A stretch of 64,000 bases of DNA from Thysanoteuthis rhombus (GCA_963457665.1 OY735201.1:28309548-28373547), one strand, 5' to 3'; positions 22,791 through 36,682 are shown, numbered from the stretch's first letter. Notes: generated from the sequence alone by a model not told the origin. Made by a program: numbers and translations.

Positions 22791-25700
22791 TATACAGCCA
22801 TTTGCATGACCGAGGGAGATCAGTTTCCTGCAATTCAATCATCTACGACAGTCGATGGGTGTGTGTTTTGGAATTTCTTTTTCAATTCCCCTTTTTTTCG
22901 TGCCCTCACTCTGGTTACTGACTTCAGACATCAAAAGTTCCTCGATTCTCGGCTTGCAAGATGCGAATAGTCTGAGAGAGGACAGGCATCTACAAGATTC
23001 ACGATTCCAGTTGTTCAACCACGACGTTGCTTAATTTTAGTGATCACACGAGAACTCTTGTATCAAACGTGATTTGGCCGAGACTCTACGGATACTTCAT
23101 TTGCTCTGGTGATTTTTAAGTCGACGTGTATAAAGTTTTCGGATACAAAAAATCTGGCTGACATCTACAAATTTCCTAAAACTGTATACAGATATATTTT
23201 TGGTCCCTTTTGAGATGTATGTCATTTAAGCAAGCTTCGCTGGTACGGAGCAGACTAAACGTTGTTTACTTTCAATGATCTCATGAGAACCGATGTATCT
23301 AAGCATTTCTGGGCACAATTTACCTTTGCCATATGCCGAGACTCCATTTGATCAGGTAATTTCTTAGTCGTTGTATATGAACATTTCGGAAAATTCAAGC
23401 TGATATTTACTTAGTATGGATATCATAAAACTGGTCACGGATAATTTCATTGGTTTCAATTAAAACATGTGTCATTCAGGTCGGAGTTTATTGTTTTACT
23501 TTAGAATATTTTCGTATACATTTGTGAATCTTTAATTTTATGGACTAGCAAAATATCCGTTTTACATGAAGGCAACAGTTTGGCTGGAGATATTTTCTAC
23601 CCAGCATTTGAAACTATGGACTCATTCACTTAGTTTTGGATATATATCCTTGAGTTGAGATAATTTTAAAGAGGATTATATATTCGGAGTTGATTGACTC
23701 GGGTATATCGGATCAGTGATGACAAAATTCAAACAACGATCTTTCGGCATATTTCACAGAATCACCGTAAGGTTTTACGACTGCATTTGTACTGTATTGA
23801 AAAAAAACAATTCAAAATACAACACACTTATGAAATTGTCATTGTATAACCTTTGATCCGTATGATTGAAATGAGTACGTTGAGTTTGAGGAAGTAAATT
23901 ATATTCAAAATGATGACTATTGTGTAAAATAAATACTTTTCCCTTCAATATTTTGCAAAATCATTGATGACTTTACGTGTACTTGTAGATTTTAGTAATG
24001 ATCACTTACAATACTTGACAAGTTTGCCTAATCTACTGAAATTATTTATAGCTGCTTAACAATTTTTTTTGTAAACTATCCATAGAGTTTACTGCTGGTA
24101 TAATTTACAATGTTGTTTTTTTTCAGATGAACCTTAAAATATCAAAGCTAAGAATGGAACAAGTTATTATCCGACACAAGTGAAACAGACACAGGGATCT
24201 TTTTATAATTCAACAGATATCCATCTGTCCGTCCGTCTGTGGTCACATAAACTGTATATACACTGTTGATACTGAAGAATATACTTGATATTTACTTTAT
24301 CAGCGATAAATGTTTATATCAATTGAGGTGGAATTTGAAATCTCGACACAGGTTGAAAATCGAACCTGAGGTATTTGACGAGCCATTATTAATGACCCTC
24401 TTAATAAATACAGACAGGAATTTTATTTCATTTGGTAACGTTTACAGGACAAAATAATACATATATATAATACATAACAGAAAGGGTATTATAGGTGAAA
24501 TATAGATAATTAGTTCAATAAGTACGATATACCGGAGGTAGTAATACAAATAAACTTTACTGCTATTATAAAACAACAGAACAAATAGCAGAAATAAAGT
24601 GCAATATAACATAATAGGGAAAATTATAGGAATGTACTGTGCTTCAAGTGCGATACACAAGGAGAAATGATACTCATGTACAATCTTTCTTTTTGCACCC
24701 TTTTTGCAGTTGACACCGGAGAAGATAAAATGGCAGCCGTTCATCTTTCCTTGCAGGTAAATGATTTTTGCTTATGACTGGTGTTTTTTTCTTTTTGTGT
24801 TTGCATGGTAGTGCCGTTATATGGTACAGTATCCCATGGTTCAAATTACTTCTGAGCTTCCAAATACTTTTAAAATTCTACTCAATGCTACTTACCTGAA
24901 CGCAAAGACTTGAATTGAAGAAGTATAACAAAATTACTTTCTTTCTCATTCCTGCTTTGATGAAAGAGTTTTTTTTAAGGCGACAACTTATTGGACCAAA
25001 TTTATATTTCATTCAATTATTTACCTCTTCTAAGAACGACAGTAAGTATATGTTGTACGGTGGGTCATTCTGTCTTTCCGTCGTTCCGTCAGTGTGCTTA
25101 CCTGAAAGTTCTCAAAATATATCAATAGACTTTTGTCTCAGGTCAAGGGTTGGGATCTTGAAAAATTGGTAAGATTTTAGAGTGGTTCCAGGAATTCTCT
25201 CCCGATCACCACTTTCGCTTATACATGCATATATTCGTAGATATTTCTCACAACTATGAATATATTTGTAGATCAATGTGCCGTGGGGTTTGCCACGGCT
25301 ATGATAATGTCGATTCAAATTTCTGGCATACCCAGGATTATTCTGCAGCGACCTTTCCCACATCTTATGTATTATCCTTCAAATGACGGTGGCATAGGCA
25401 GATATATGCTTTTTTTCGAGTTAAGTTTAACAACACAGCATTCTGCATTTCACTAATTATATAAAAAAAAGTAACTTATTAAACTAATTGAATAATTCCA
25501 CCAGAAACATGGAGGCAGGAACAACGATCAACACACACTGAGACACAAGCAAGTATTAACAAATATGGATGTAGTTGACTTTCATGAATGAAGCAATCTA
25601 TTTAGTGCATTGAATTCAGCTTTCGTTTGTTTGAGATTCTACAGTAAATCTTCACGAGAGATTCGTTCAAATGCTGTTCTGTATGTTTCAGCAGAATGAG

Positions 25701-27467
25701 AAATAATTCTTTCAACATATTATAGTGATGTTATAAAAAATATAAGTATTTTTCATTCTGCAATTATACTTTTTTTCCAGTAATTGTTCTTAGCAGCTCT
25801 GCTAATGCCTTTTTTCATGTTAAATATATGTTTAACTTGATTTAGATTGATTTTAGCCTTTTTGTTACAGACTCTTTCCAACCATTCATTTCTCTCAATC
25901 GTTCATCACAAAATTAAGAGCGTGTCTGTAAGTGTATTTATGATTCCTATCAATTTGATAATGCATTCATTTTTTTTATAAGAGGAAAAAAGGTTCCATT
26001 TTCCTTTTTCTCTTCGAGTGCACCCCCATTAAACAATGAACCAAATATTTTATGCATACGACGAGTATATGGGAAAATAACTTTATTCAGCTCACTACCA
26101 CGCAAAAAAAGAAAGTAAGGTTTCCGAAAGATTAAACTTACAATCTAAGCTTAGTGAACCCTTAAATTTGGTTCATTTATTGGTCTTTTGATGCAAACTA
26201 AGAGAACGTAGGAGAACGTTTTGAAGTTTTCTCGGGAATTCTCTTAAAGATCGATTCCAGAGGGGACTTCTACTTAATATGCAACCATAATGACGAAGAG
26301 ACAGTGATATGCCACTCACATGTGTTTGAAGATGGAGAGAGGGAAAGTGAAAAGATAGATATATTCATTGAAATGGGTGATTGATATTCATTCAGTCTTT
26401 CGGAATGAATGAATTATATCGTTGCAAATGTACCCTTTTGGGGCCTTATAAATTAAAACACTCGAAATGCAAAATGTTGAAGAGTTTTCCTGAAAATTCA
26501 TTTAGACTATGTGATAATAAATATTTCTCCAGTGCAATGACATGCATTGTAGATTAAGTTGAGAAAAACATAATCTATGATTCATTTATCAATCAAAATA
26601 TTTTTTATGTCTTACGACAATATTCTCGCTATCTCCAATAAGTATCCGTCTGATAAAAGTGAGATTTATTTTAATATTGCAGGTTCATACGCTTGATATT
26701 GACTGCGTGAAATCGGTGGGTATGGACTTGGTGGATTCCACGTTGGATATGGACTTGGTGGGCACATTGTTAGTCACTTGTCTCATGATTCAGTAGGATA
26801 TGGTGGATTAGGCAATGGAGGCCTATGATATATCTGCGGACATAATGGTGAATACGGTTTTGGAGGGTAAGAACTAGATGGATTCATCAATGCATGTGAA
26901 TTTAACTGATATAGCATTAGCCATGTGTCTCATTGACTAGGATGATATGATGGTTTTGATTATGGAGGTCAATATGGTGGTTATCCAGGTTGTTACGGTC
27001 TACGATCTTAGTAAGGCGGTCACAATGGTAGATATGGACTTGGTGGGCATACCGTTAGCCACATCTTCCATGTTCCAATAGTATGTGGTAATTTCGGTTA
27101 TGGAGGTCTTGGTGGTATTCACGCTGGTCAATTTGGTGAGTTTGGCTTTAGAGGTCTGCATAGTGAACATGCCGTTAGTCATGTGTCCCATGGTCCAGTG
27201 GTAAATGGTGGTTTTGGTTATTGATGTTCTTCACGGTGGGTTATGGTGATTACGGCTTTGGAACTCTGTATGGTGGTCGATTTTGAGGGTATAGTCATGG
27301 AGACCATTATAATGGGAATACTGTTAGTCACGTGTGTCATGGTCCAGTTAGATAAGTTTGATTGGAGTATTGAGGCTTTGGAAGTGTCAATAGACGTGGT
27401 GTATAGGGTGGACTATATGGTGTTAACTGACAAGTCAGGTCGATTTCTGGAACAACGAAACAATAAA
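22791..27467 (+). pseudogene. Suckerin-like unit 3, broken copy with long in-frame but stop-ridden coding exon
   Basis: The promoter remnant has TATACAG at 22791, and the first-exon donor GTAAGT has become GTGTGT. The ATG exon (24710-24756) keeps acceptor and donor, but 13 bases are deleted inside the signal sequence, changing the phase. The 39-nt exon (25781-25819, VIVLSSSANAFFH) keeps its acceptor and has lost its GT donor. The repeat exon opens at 26683 after TTGCAG and reads through one frame to 27224 with about nine internal stops, several at positions where the intact gene has GGA. It shows His modules such as HTVSHIFHVP and HAVSHVSHGPV. One frameshift follows, then a last module, TVSHVCHGP. 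A poly(A) signal remains at 27462. Confidence 0.85.
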
Positions 27468-28384
27468 GAATTGCTTGATATTGATACTTTGGTTTTGTTG
27501 TGATTTTTTCAGCCTATGCTCCATGATTCACATTGACTGTCTTGAGATAATCTCCCATTTACTATAAGAGAAATAATTATATATTATGTGGCAAATTCAT
27601 GATATTTTTTTCTTCATTGTTAGGAAATTATCGACAACAAAAGTACATAATCACTTTTGGAGGATGTTCATCCAGCATTTTTTATTTTGCATCAATCAAA
27701 CAAATCACTTATATGACTCAAAACGATGTTTGCTTCATGACTAAACATTTTGGCTAAGAGGAATATACCTCAAAAAAGCTAGATCAGATTGACAAAATTC
27801 CAAATTCAATTAGTAGCGTATAAAAGAGAGATACTGATAGAATATGGAAGGAATTGGAGATTTTGAAACAAGATTTTAACGCAATATAGATCGGTAAAAA
27901 ATGCACATTTGAACAAATGAAAACACTTATATATGGTTGGGTCAAATTTATTTGCTTGATTGAAATCTAAACGTTTAACTAAACAAATTGCATTACCCTA
28001 TATAATACTTTTCCAAACAACATGTTGCATTACAATTCCTTTATCAGAAGTTTCTCTTCATTGGATTGGGAAAAGAAGTGAAATCCATCACCATTTTTTC
28101 ATTTCTTCATTATCCTTACATAACGTCACTAGTTTCTGGATTTACCATTATCATTATCATCGGTCGTTGATGTTACATATGACAATAAAATCTGAGCAAA
28201 GGAGCTGTCATAAACACGTGGGGGGGAAGAGAGTCGATTTTGGCGACAGAACTTTACAAAACCAATTGAATTAAATTGGATTCACATTCAAGAGAGACGG
28301 ACAGAAACAGACAGTAACACGTAAAGAGAGAGGGAGAAAACAATTATAGTGAACTAAAGAGAGAAATTGTGGGTTTTATATGAT
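27468..28384. other. Intergenic, no gene seen
   Basis: T-rich 3' flank homologous to the flank of the intact gene, then unassigned A/T-rich DNA. The open stretch 27960-28274 has no recognisable domain. Confidence 0.35.
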
Positions 28385-28488
28385 TTGATGAAACTGAAGT
28401 CAAGTGATAATTCATTAATCTGCATTGGCCAAGGTGATGATGCTAACACTTTGGTCCAGCGGTGTTTTGAAGAAAGCAAATAACTACT
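28385..28488 (+). mobile_element. Tc1-like transposase fragment
   Basis: The fragment reads MKLKSSDNSLICIGQGDDA and then NTLVQRCFEESK before a stop. This matches the Tc1/mariner region with the first catalytic Asp followed by the CIGQGDDAG segment, as seen again at 58240-58320. It stops abruptly where LINE sequence begins. Confidence 0.7.
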
Positions 28489-29280
28489 GTGCTCGAAGCA
28501 AATGGAGACCTAACTTCGGATAAGGACCGAATCGCCGAACATGCTCATGGATCTTACAAAGACCTCTGTTCCACTAAAAAAAAAGACACAGAAAGTGAAT
28601 TATAAACACAAACTGAGAGTAATCAATTCGAGGATTTCCCAGAAGTTACACTCTTGGAAATGAAGCAAGCCATCAAACAAATAAACTAAAGAAAGGCCCC
28701 TGGATCTGCTGATTCGACCATCGATGTACTGAAAAAAGTTTGAGAATTTATCACTATAGAAGAAGCGGTTCATATCAAATTATGCCTCAAACTATGTAGG
28801 GTCCAAGACCATTGAAACACAGCAAACATAATGCCGTTTTACAAAAAAATAAATCTGAAAGACATCAACAACTACAGGCCATTAAGCCTATCGAACTGCA
28901 CCGTCTAAGTGATTGCCAAATAAATATCCAACACACTGAATTAAAAACAACTGCAGGAACAAGCTGACTTAAGAAAAATACTCAGCTAAATCAATTAATG
29001 AAAAGAGCAGCAAAATATAGAATGTCACTTTCTGTAGCATTTGTTGGCTTTAGAAAGGCCTTCGACTGGAAATCCCTGAATTCACTGATGCAATAATGCA
29101 ACAAGCTGCAAACCCTGTATATGTCAGAGTACTGCAACATATCCACTGACATTGTAGCTTTTTCATTGGTTCTATAAAGACTCTGAGCCCTTTCTGCTAG
29201 AAAAGGGAGAGCCAAAAAGAGATACCAGCTCACCCAAATTCTTCGCAGACGGAATAGACGGCGAATACGTTAGATGGTGG
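28489..29280 (+). mobile_element. LINE reverse transcriptase fragment, decayed
   Basis: In one broken frame it reads LEANGDLTSDKDRIAEH, then KAPGSADSTIDVLKK, then INNYRPLSLSNCTV, then LSVAFVGFRKAFDWKSLN, and finally KGEPKRDTSSPKFFADGI. These are the linker, fingers and first catalytic block of a non-LTR reverse transcriptase (the usual NNYRPISLL, AFVDYEKAFDS and RGVRQGDTISPKLF motifs). The catalytic YADD block is absent and stops and frameshifts are frequent. Subfamily is not assigned. Confidence 0.75.
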
Positions 29281-29833
29281 TGAATCTTCTACTTGATTTG
29301 GAAAAATATGCTAAGAAAATTCAGTTCGGTCTGTTTGACGTCCATGATTTTAGCTATTAAAGATGTATTTATGTCATATATGTGATTTGTTTACTCGTTT
29401 TATATGAAGTTAGGAATCTGATTCGATAATACTTGCCAGTTATCGTAAAATGTGAGATTAATATTGTGGTGTAATAAGGAACTCAGTCAAGCCCCAAACT
29501 GATTTAGTTTTTATCCACAGAATGATTCTTGCTCTTAACGCCCAATTTCTTTCATTAGTGCTTTCAGGTTCTCTTTGGGCAAATCACTCGACAATTGCCA
29601 TGTTAATGTTTTGCTTCATGAACAGGGCCGGTACGAAAGTTTCATTCCCTCTAGGCAAAGTTTGAAACTTGGACAAAGTTTTTGTACAAAATCAAAGGTT
29701 TGCACAAGAGTGTTATGCTCCAAAAGTCATACGTTGAATTTGCACCCCCAGTTTCAAAATGTTCTTTCATTTTTTTTTCTTTCAAGTGATGAGCACTGCA
29801 CACTACATAGGTCAACACACTAGACAGAAAATA

Positions 29834-29921
29834 ACTCTCTCTCTCTCACTCTGTCTCTCTCTGTCTCCGTCTCTCTGTCTCTGTCCGTCTGTCTGTCTCT
29901 GTTCGTCTGTCTGTCTGTCTG

Positions 29922-29980
<59 letters not shown>
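29834..29980. repeat. CT/GTCT-rich microsatellite
   Basis: An imperfect CT run with embedded GTCT units in its first half and a pure CT run in its second half. Confidence 0.9.
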
Positions 29981-29981
<1 letters not shown>

Positions 29982-30699
29982 AAAAGATATCTTTTTAAAT
30001 ACTGTTCGTGATCATTCAGGACGTAAACAATTGGATGAAAAATTGTATCTGTTTTGACATGAATTGTTATTGGAAATCGGACACATACACCCAAAAATCG
30101 GGAACCGTAGATCCAGACGGGTTCAAACATAACAGTGCAATGTCTGGTGTGCTGGCCAACATATCTGGTGAACATCAACTTCGTACAATGTTAGTTAGGT
30201 TATAACTGTACATACGCACGCACACGGATAACAATCAAAACGTCTTTTTAAGAACATAGGCGTGCCTGTTCAAAAAGTGCATGTTTGAAAAGGAACTGAC
30301 ATTATGGTGTGTATAGCAGCCAATCATTACTGTCACGTAAAATAATTTTCTTGCTTTGAAGTATTTCTGTTTTCTTTTTCTCTGTTGTCAATGCAGATAT
30401 AACATATTTAAATTTAGATCTAAAAAAAAAGGGCTGGTCGATTTTACTACAATCCTTATATTCAAATAAAAGCAAAAAACTACCTTGTTCTCTGAGAAAA
30501 CGAATTGTTAGGTGTTTCAGCTTGAAATAATGAAATGCTTTTCTTTTTTATGGTGTCGTCAGTAACAACAGTTTTGATAGCAACATAGATTATGAAATAT
30601 GCCGTCATTATGATTCGAATTAATCTAGTTCAGCATCAAAATAGAAAGACTTTCGTTCACGACCTATTCGTCCCAATCTCTTTCCATCATTTGCCTTTG

Positions 30700-30700
<1 letters not shown>

Positions 30701-30788
<88 letters not shown>
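30701..30788. repeat. Compound CT-TA microsatellite
   Basis: About 27 bases of CT run directly into about 60 bases of TA. Confidence 0.95.
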
Positions 30789-30792
<4 letters not shown>

Positions 30793-31599
30793 GAATATTA
30801 AATTCGTGCAATAACCAGTTATCAAGTTATCTCGGTACATGCATACACAGAGAATTATCAGATTATTATAAGGATTGTAGACGGACACATTTTATCAAAA
30901 ATGTTAGCGTACACTTTCAAATATCAACTTGAATATAGTGTTCCCAAACACTAGTGTTTATTGGTGGATAAAAGTATCCCTTCATCCACCTATAAATACC
31001 AGTATTTTGAAACGCTATATTTTATCCATTTATTATTCATCTTGGGGACAGTTTATCACTCACAACGCTAAAATGTATTATTCAGGGTTGGGTCAGTCAA
31101 TTGGTAAAAATATAATAACTGATCTTCAGTCGTGTACATATACTTTAAAAGCTGAGTGCTATCAGCAGTCTCCAGTGAAGAAAGGAAAACAGTGTGCCTG
31201 TCAAAAATTTCCTTCCAATCGATATATTTCATGAATAGGATTTTATTGATATGTCATAGATATTGAAGATTAATCTATCAGAAAAGGTTTGGGGCCAATT
31301 TTCTGACAAGTACCATTCACGCCTACCTAGAGATAAAGAATTGAAGTATGATAATTTTTATGCTTCTATAAGTTAATTGGTATGCATGACTGAGGAAAGA
31401 TAATGGCATATTCAAAATCAGCAGGTCCTAATTTGCCTACAAAACACAGTTTAGGTCGCAAAAATAAAATCAACAAATCTTACGGTAGTTACCTAGGATC
31501 ACCCCTCAAAATAATCAATCTGTTGCCCTACATATTGCACAATCAGGTCTATATCAACTGATTTTTGTAGTTTGTATTGTTGGAGTCAAACGTAAAGGG

Positions 31600-32060
31600 G
31601 TATTATCTCCTTCTGAGCATCAAGTTGGAAAGAAACGTTTTAATCTTCAGGGGTTCAAAAGTTAAGGAAAAAGCTTCCCTCCCTTAATGGTTTGAGGTGG
31701 GGTGAACAGAAATCAAAAGAATCTTTTCCACCTTTCACAGATTAGAAGTGGAAATAAGAATTTCCTCTACTTTCCGTAGTCGAAATTGAAGGTAGCATTT
31801 CTCCCTTAATCGGTTCAAAGATGATCGGAATGTTTCCCCTTTCAAGGAGACAAAACGTGAATAGAAATTTCCTCACCCTTATGTTACGGGGAACGTTTTG
31901 TTTTTTTATTGTTTTCGTTTTTGTTTTTGTTTTTTCTCTTTTTCAATGGGCTGAAAGTGAAGGTAAACATTTTTCACACCTAAGGAGTCAAATGAGAAGG
32001 CAAAACTTTTCCCCTCGTTTAAAATTCAAAAGTATAAATGGAACCTTTTACTTGAAAGTC
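31600..32060. repeat. Degenerate minisatellite, about 36-40 bp period
   Basis: Successive units share a TTCAAA-GT-GAAGG element followed by AAATTTCCTC or TTTTCCCC. Examples begin near 31650, 31695, 31735, 31780, 31815, 31850, 31950 and 31995. The open stretch at 31821-32063 lies in this array and is not a gene. Confidence 0.6.
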
Positions 32061-33929
32061 TAGTCGCAATGCCTTCTGTGTTTACTCCTTGAATATTGAT
32101 ACAGCGTGAGTGGATACTTCAGTTAGTAGATATAAATGCATCAAGCCCAGTTGCACCAAAATCGAAGTCCACTCCTGTTTCTGTTTTGACAGGACATGAT
32201 GAGTGCATCTTCTGTATTGTATGATGAGTACGAAGTTTCAGTTTTACCGTGTTTGTAAGAGATCCACCCTAATAATCATTTGGTTTTTATTTCAAATCAT
32301 GAACAGTGAAGTGTTTACTCCTAATTTGGTGAGGATTATTCTTGTTCTTGTCACGGAAAGAGATGTCAAACTACACCTTGACAGAATTACTTTTATCTTT
32401 ATCTTAACTAAGTTTTGTCTTTGAAAAAATATTACCTCCTGCAGCTACTTTTTTTAGATCAATATATTTTCAAGGTAAAATAATAATAGAAAATGATCTC
32501 AATGATTTTTAAATGCCTTCTGAAGCAACTCAATCTACTGCTTGTTGCCAAATCTAGTAACTTTCTGACTTACACAATGAATGTTGCGAAAACACGTTCA
32601 GGAAATCTTTGTACTTTCCTGTGTCACACTAAACACGAGATAATCCTCGCAGATGTGGAAAAAAATCGTTCCCAGTATGATGTGTCTAACTACTGTATTT
32701 TACAACCGTGGAAAACAAAAATTACATGCTACAAGAAATATAATAAAGTTCTCTGACTATTTTGGACAACGACACTTGTCACATATTCAATGAATCTTAG
32801 AATTATTGACCATCAACTGATGAAACCCCGTCTGAGTAATGTCATCTTTCAAGAATGAATATTTAAAATGGTAATATCTGCATGCTTCTGTCCTTGATAG
32901 TTTCCAAGATATGGAGCCTTTTTATGCCCAATATAATTGATGACCTCTTTTCTGCTCAGTTACATTTACAATGTGATGTAAATACTTAACGATAATATAA
33001 GAAGCAATGTATGGGAACTATAAGCCGATAATTAACCATTTCCAAAAGCAATATTATGAAAAACTAAGATTGAAACATTGCAATAAAGGAATAAAAAAGA
33101 AATTGAAACATTAGTTGTATTTATTAAAACTAACATTATCTATACTTACTAAATTGTAGTTCATAGTATCAGAACTGATTTTGTATCTACATTTTCAATT
33201 AAATAATGCTCAATATTTATGGGTATATCCTAGATTCAAAAGACAATTACTTTATGTTCATCAGTGGTAGCGGATAGCTGTGCAATTGAGTCTGAATTTG
33301 TAACACTTGCATACACCTTTGCATGATTTTTTGCAGTTTAAATCCAAGCAGCCTCAATCTGTTCGACCTAGAAATCTGGGTTCCATTTGCAATATCCATC
33401 CCCATGTCCACCTTCATAGATTGCTCTGAGTACATTCTGTTTATGAACTGCTTGTTTTGGTGGACTATCTTAAAATAAAGCTCTGCAATTTCTCACACAA
33501 AGATGCAACGTTGACTTCCAACTCTTCCGTTCAGTTTGAAATAGTACCCTTGTGAAAGGCACGAATCAACTTACCCACCCAATTATATTCAAAATTATAC
33601 ATGGTGAGGTAAATGATGCCCTTTCGATTGCTCGTCATCTCTAAATCTATTTCACATATCAAAAAGACCCAAGTAAGTTGTATCGTGTAATGATGGTTCA
33701 AGTTGCAGTCAGTGCAGGGGCATTGACATTTGTTTGTACGCACTGGGTCATTGAATTACGAAAGATTATCCCTCCTTTTGCAGGAATATATCTGAGTGAA
33801 TTCAAGTTCTAATCCAATCTATTACCTTCGATACTGTTTCTGTGAACAGTTGGGGACTAAGAGCGTGAAAAAAAACTGAGAAACAATAATAAACATTGAA
33901 TTAATTAATAAAGTTGACCAGAATTTTAG

Positions 33930-35260
33930 TTTTTTGGACAGGAAATTTGCTATACATTCACCGACTACAGCTTTGTTACTTTTACTGTTTAATTACTTTG
34001 GCTATTTTCTGTATTGTTGGCGCCATGTCTAGTTTTTGTTATATTTGTAGTCTTTCTTCAAGTTTTGACAATCACAAACTACCCAAGAGTTGGTTTGCTT
34101 CAACCAGTTTGACTATCACTTTGTCGAGTTTGGCGTCAGATACTATGATGCAACCTAATGAAGGGGAGTCTTCTAGCGTAGTCGAGCCAATGGAGAAAGA
34201 AGGCAGTTTCGGTTGATGTAAAATGACTGTTTTATGAAGAATAACCATCTGTAGAATGATTAGTGTAATTTGTCACCCTTACTCTTGTAGTTATGGAGGC
34301 TACGTCTTTGGGGTATTTGCGTAGATTCTTGTGATCCTAATATAAGGAGCTCATGGAGCTGTACTTCCAGTGCAGGATCAATATGTCCCCAGATCTCAGG
34401 GCGATGCCGGCAATGCCTATGGCTTTGCTACACTTCAACAGCTTTATTGCTTCTTCAATTTCCCGTGGAGTGGACGCCACGTTTAGTTCTGGTTTAGCCC
34501 GTTGTTGTTGGGTGTTACAAAATTCTGCTTGTAAAAGTTGTCAGTCCCATGGATCAGAGTGGAACAATTAAGTGTTGATCACCGAGTGTGGCGTGCATAA
34601 CGGAAGGGGGTTTTCTAACGTTGATATTTCGGTTAGGTACACAGCTCACTTGACTGACATTGTTTTTAAGAGTATTTAAGGACACTTTCTGAGATTTCTT
34701 GGATGGTAGATTCAAAGAGGTCTTTGGGTAAAGTGTCTCTCTGGCATCTGATCACTTCCAGTCAATATTTGAGTTCCTGTTTGAGAATTGAGTTTGCATC
34801 AGTTTAACTGGTGGTCAGATTGACACTCTGCATTTGGTATCATCCTGTTACGATTGGCGTCTCTCTGATCTCGTTGGCACATCAAAACATGGTCTATGAT
34901 ATTCCAATGTCTTGAACGAAGGTGCATCTAGATGTTCAACCTATACATCTGTTGAAAGGATGTGTTGCTGATCCACACTTCTTGTTCTGCTCATGATTCA
35001 AGTACGAGTTGGTGTCATTTGGATTATCTACTCAGTGTTTCCAAAAAAAAACCTTTCCACATGCAGAAGTGCCAGCCAAAAATGGCTTTGTCCGTTGCTT
35101 GTCAGAGGGAATTCTACATTCTTTTATCAAGTCTGATCTATGGATCGAAGTATAGATGCAACATTGTACCGTGCTACTTGTTGAGTGGTGTTAGCTGAAT
35201 GCTGTGGCTGTCGGAGGCTTCAGTTGGTATGTCCTCGGGTAGATGCTCTTCCTCATAATG
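33930..35260 (-). mobile_element. LINE (endonuclease + reverse transcriptase), decayed and internally deleted
   Basis: Reading the minus strand from the right, the endonuclease part gives CGKVFFWKH near 35050, then a MHLRSRHWNIIDHVL segment near 34905, then CQSDHQL. This is the C-terminal endonuclease signature (the family form is close to MHPRSKHWHLIDYV...DHRLV). Next, near 34500-34400, LNVASTPREIEEAIKLLK and then CSKAIGIAGIA is the start of the reverse transcriptase. Finally 34215-33930 gives PKLPSFSIGSTTLEDSPS and SDAKLDK, the post-catalytic segment. The catalytic core between them is missing and stops are frequent. Confidence 0.75.
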
Positions 35261-36614
35261 AGGCCAGATAAATCTCTTTCTAAGTAGGGAGTGTAACCCT
35301 ACTTAATGCTATTTTGGGCTGCCTTGATCTGGAACTCGAATATCACAGATGTTAGTGAGTTTTCTAAGTTTGTACGATGATCTACTCTATATCTGTTATC
35401 AGTATCGTGCATCGTTATCCTCTTGTAGCATTTAGGTCTCAAAGGTCGTTTCAGTTAGCACCGTTTATTTTGTGCTGTTCGCCTGCTTTGAACTGTGCAA
35501 ATGGCGTCGTAAGCCTATCAAAATGGAAAAGAAAAGATGAAAAGGTTAGAAGGCTTTTTCTTGGTAAACTTACCAAGGGCTCTATGTTGCGAAAGTAGGA
35601 ATGTCTCTGAACAGAGCTACTCTGTTACTCAGGACTGCCAAGCAATGTGTTTACCTAACAATTCTACATTCATTTCTGAGCCATCGGCATAGCTGTAGAA
35701 ATTAAGTGCATAGAATTGCCCTCATAGTTTTATGATGAGTTTCAGAGCGTGCATGACTGACCCCACCTTTTGAACTGTCAGTGTGCAAGTCATGGCCCAC
35801 GATGGGAGCAAGGTCATGAACTCAAACGCTTTTTGTCTAAATTTTAATTTCTCTGTCAGAGCTACTGACCCAAATATATATTAGGATGTCCAAAAAAACG
35901 AATTTTTTCAAGGAATGTTTGTTTCCCCATCAACTTGACACCTGTCCTCCTAGAAAGTCCCTTTAACTGTCGATACACTGTTCCAAGCGTCCTATTGATT
36001 TATAGAATTCGCTATGGGAGTAATTTTGAGGGATAGTGTGCAGGTCTCATGATGACTTCTATTTTATCTTCCCTATAGCCTGTAATCGACAATTCTTCAG
36101 AATGGATTTCAGCTTAGAAAATGAAAGATCGTCGACAGTAGCCCAAATCTAGACCTTATATCGGACAAAAATGTACATTTCCTAGCAAATGTGGTGGAAA
36201 TATTTCAGCAAACGAAACATGATCTGTGTCTCTTATACATTCAAGTGGTACGAACTTGTACAGATTCTTAAAGTTCAGGAAAAATCATTGGCAGTCAAAT
36301 TCAATTTCCATGGATTACAACAATCATTCTTTTTGATGCGGTTGCTGTCTGTTGACATAGAATGCCACTCGTTTCACAATCGTCTCCAATGAATGTATTC
36401 CATAATTTAAAAGAAATTCTCCATACGTCTGTTCCAACACTAAGGAATCCACCGAAAACGTTTACCTAATTTAAAACTGAATTTACATAATTTAAAATTG
36501 AATAGTTTCTTTTCATAAAAAAGGTCTATGTTCGTACAACATAGCATTTCGGTCACAAGCACGCCGAAATGTCTTATTCACATGTCATTTAAATGCTCAG
36601 TTTCTTTATAGACA
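35261..36614. other. Intergenic, possible LINE 5' remnants
   Basis: The sequence to the right of the endonuclease fragment may include older parts of the same element, but no motif could be placed. Nothing else is recognised. Confidence 0.3.

Positions 36615-36682
<68 letters not shown>

Larger units (their letters stand above)
29281..33929. other. Intergenic, microsatellites and minisatellites, no gene seen
   Basis: The region holds the CT and CT/TA runs and the short minisatellite listed separately. Near 31060-31130 is a probable relative of the TAAAATGTATT / GGTCAGTCAATTGGTAA repeat phrase. No coding region is supported. Confidence 0.35.

Noticed and set aside
27243..27503. Open frame of 86 codons after unit 3
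   Set aside because: It is an out-of-frame reading of the last decayed His module of unit 3.
33531..33743. Minus-strand frame with several Cys and His residues, zinc-finger-like
   Set aside because: The spacing of Cys and His fits no finger type and the frame is short and isolated.
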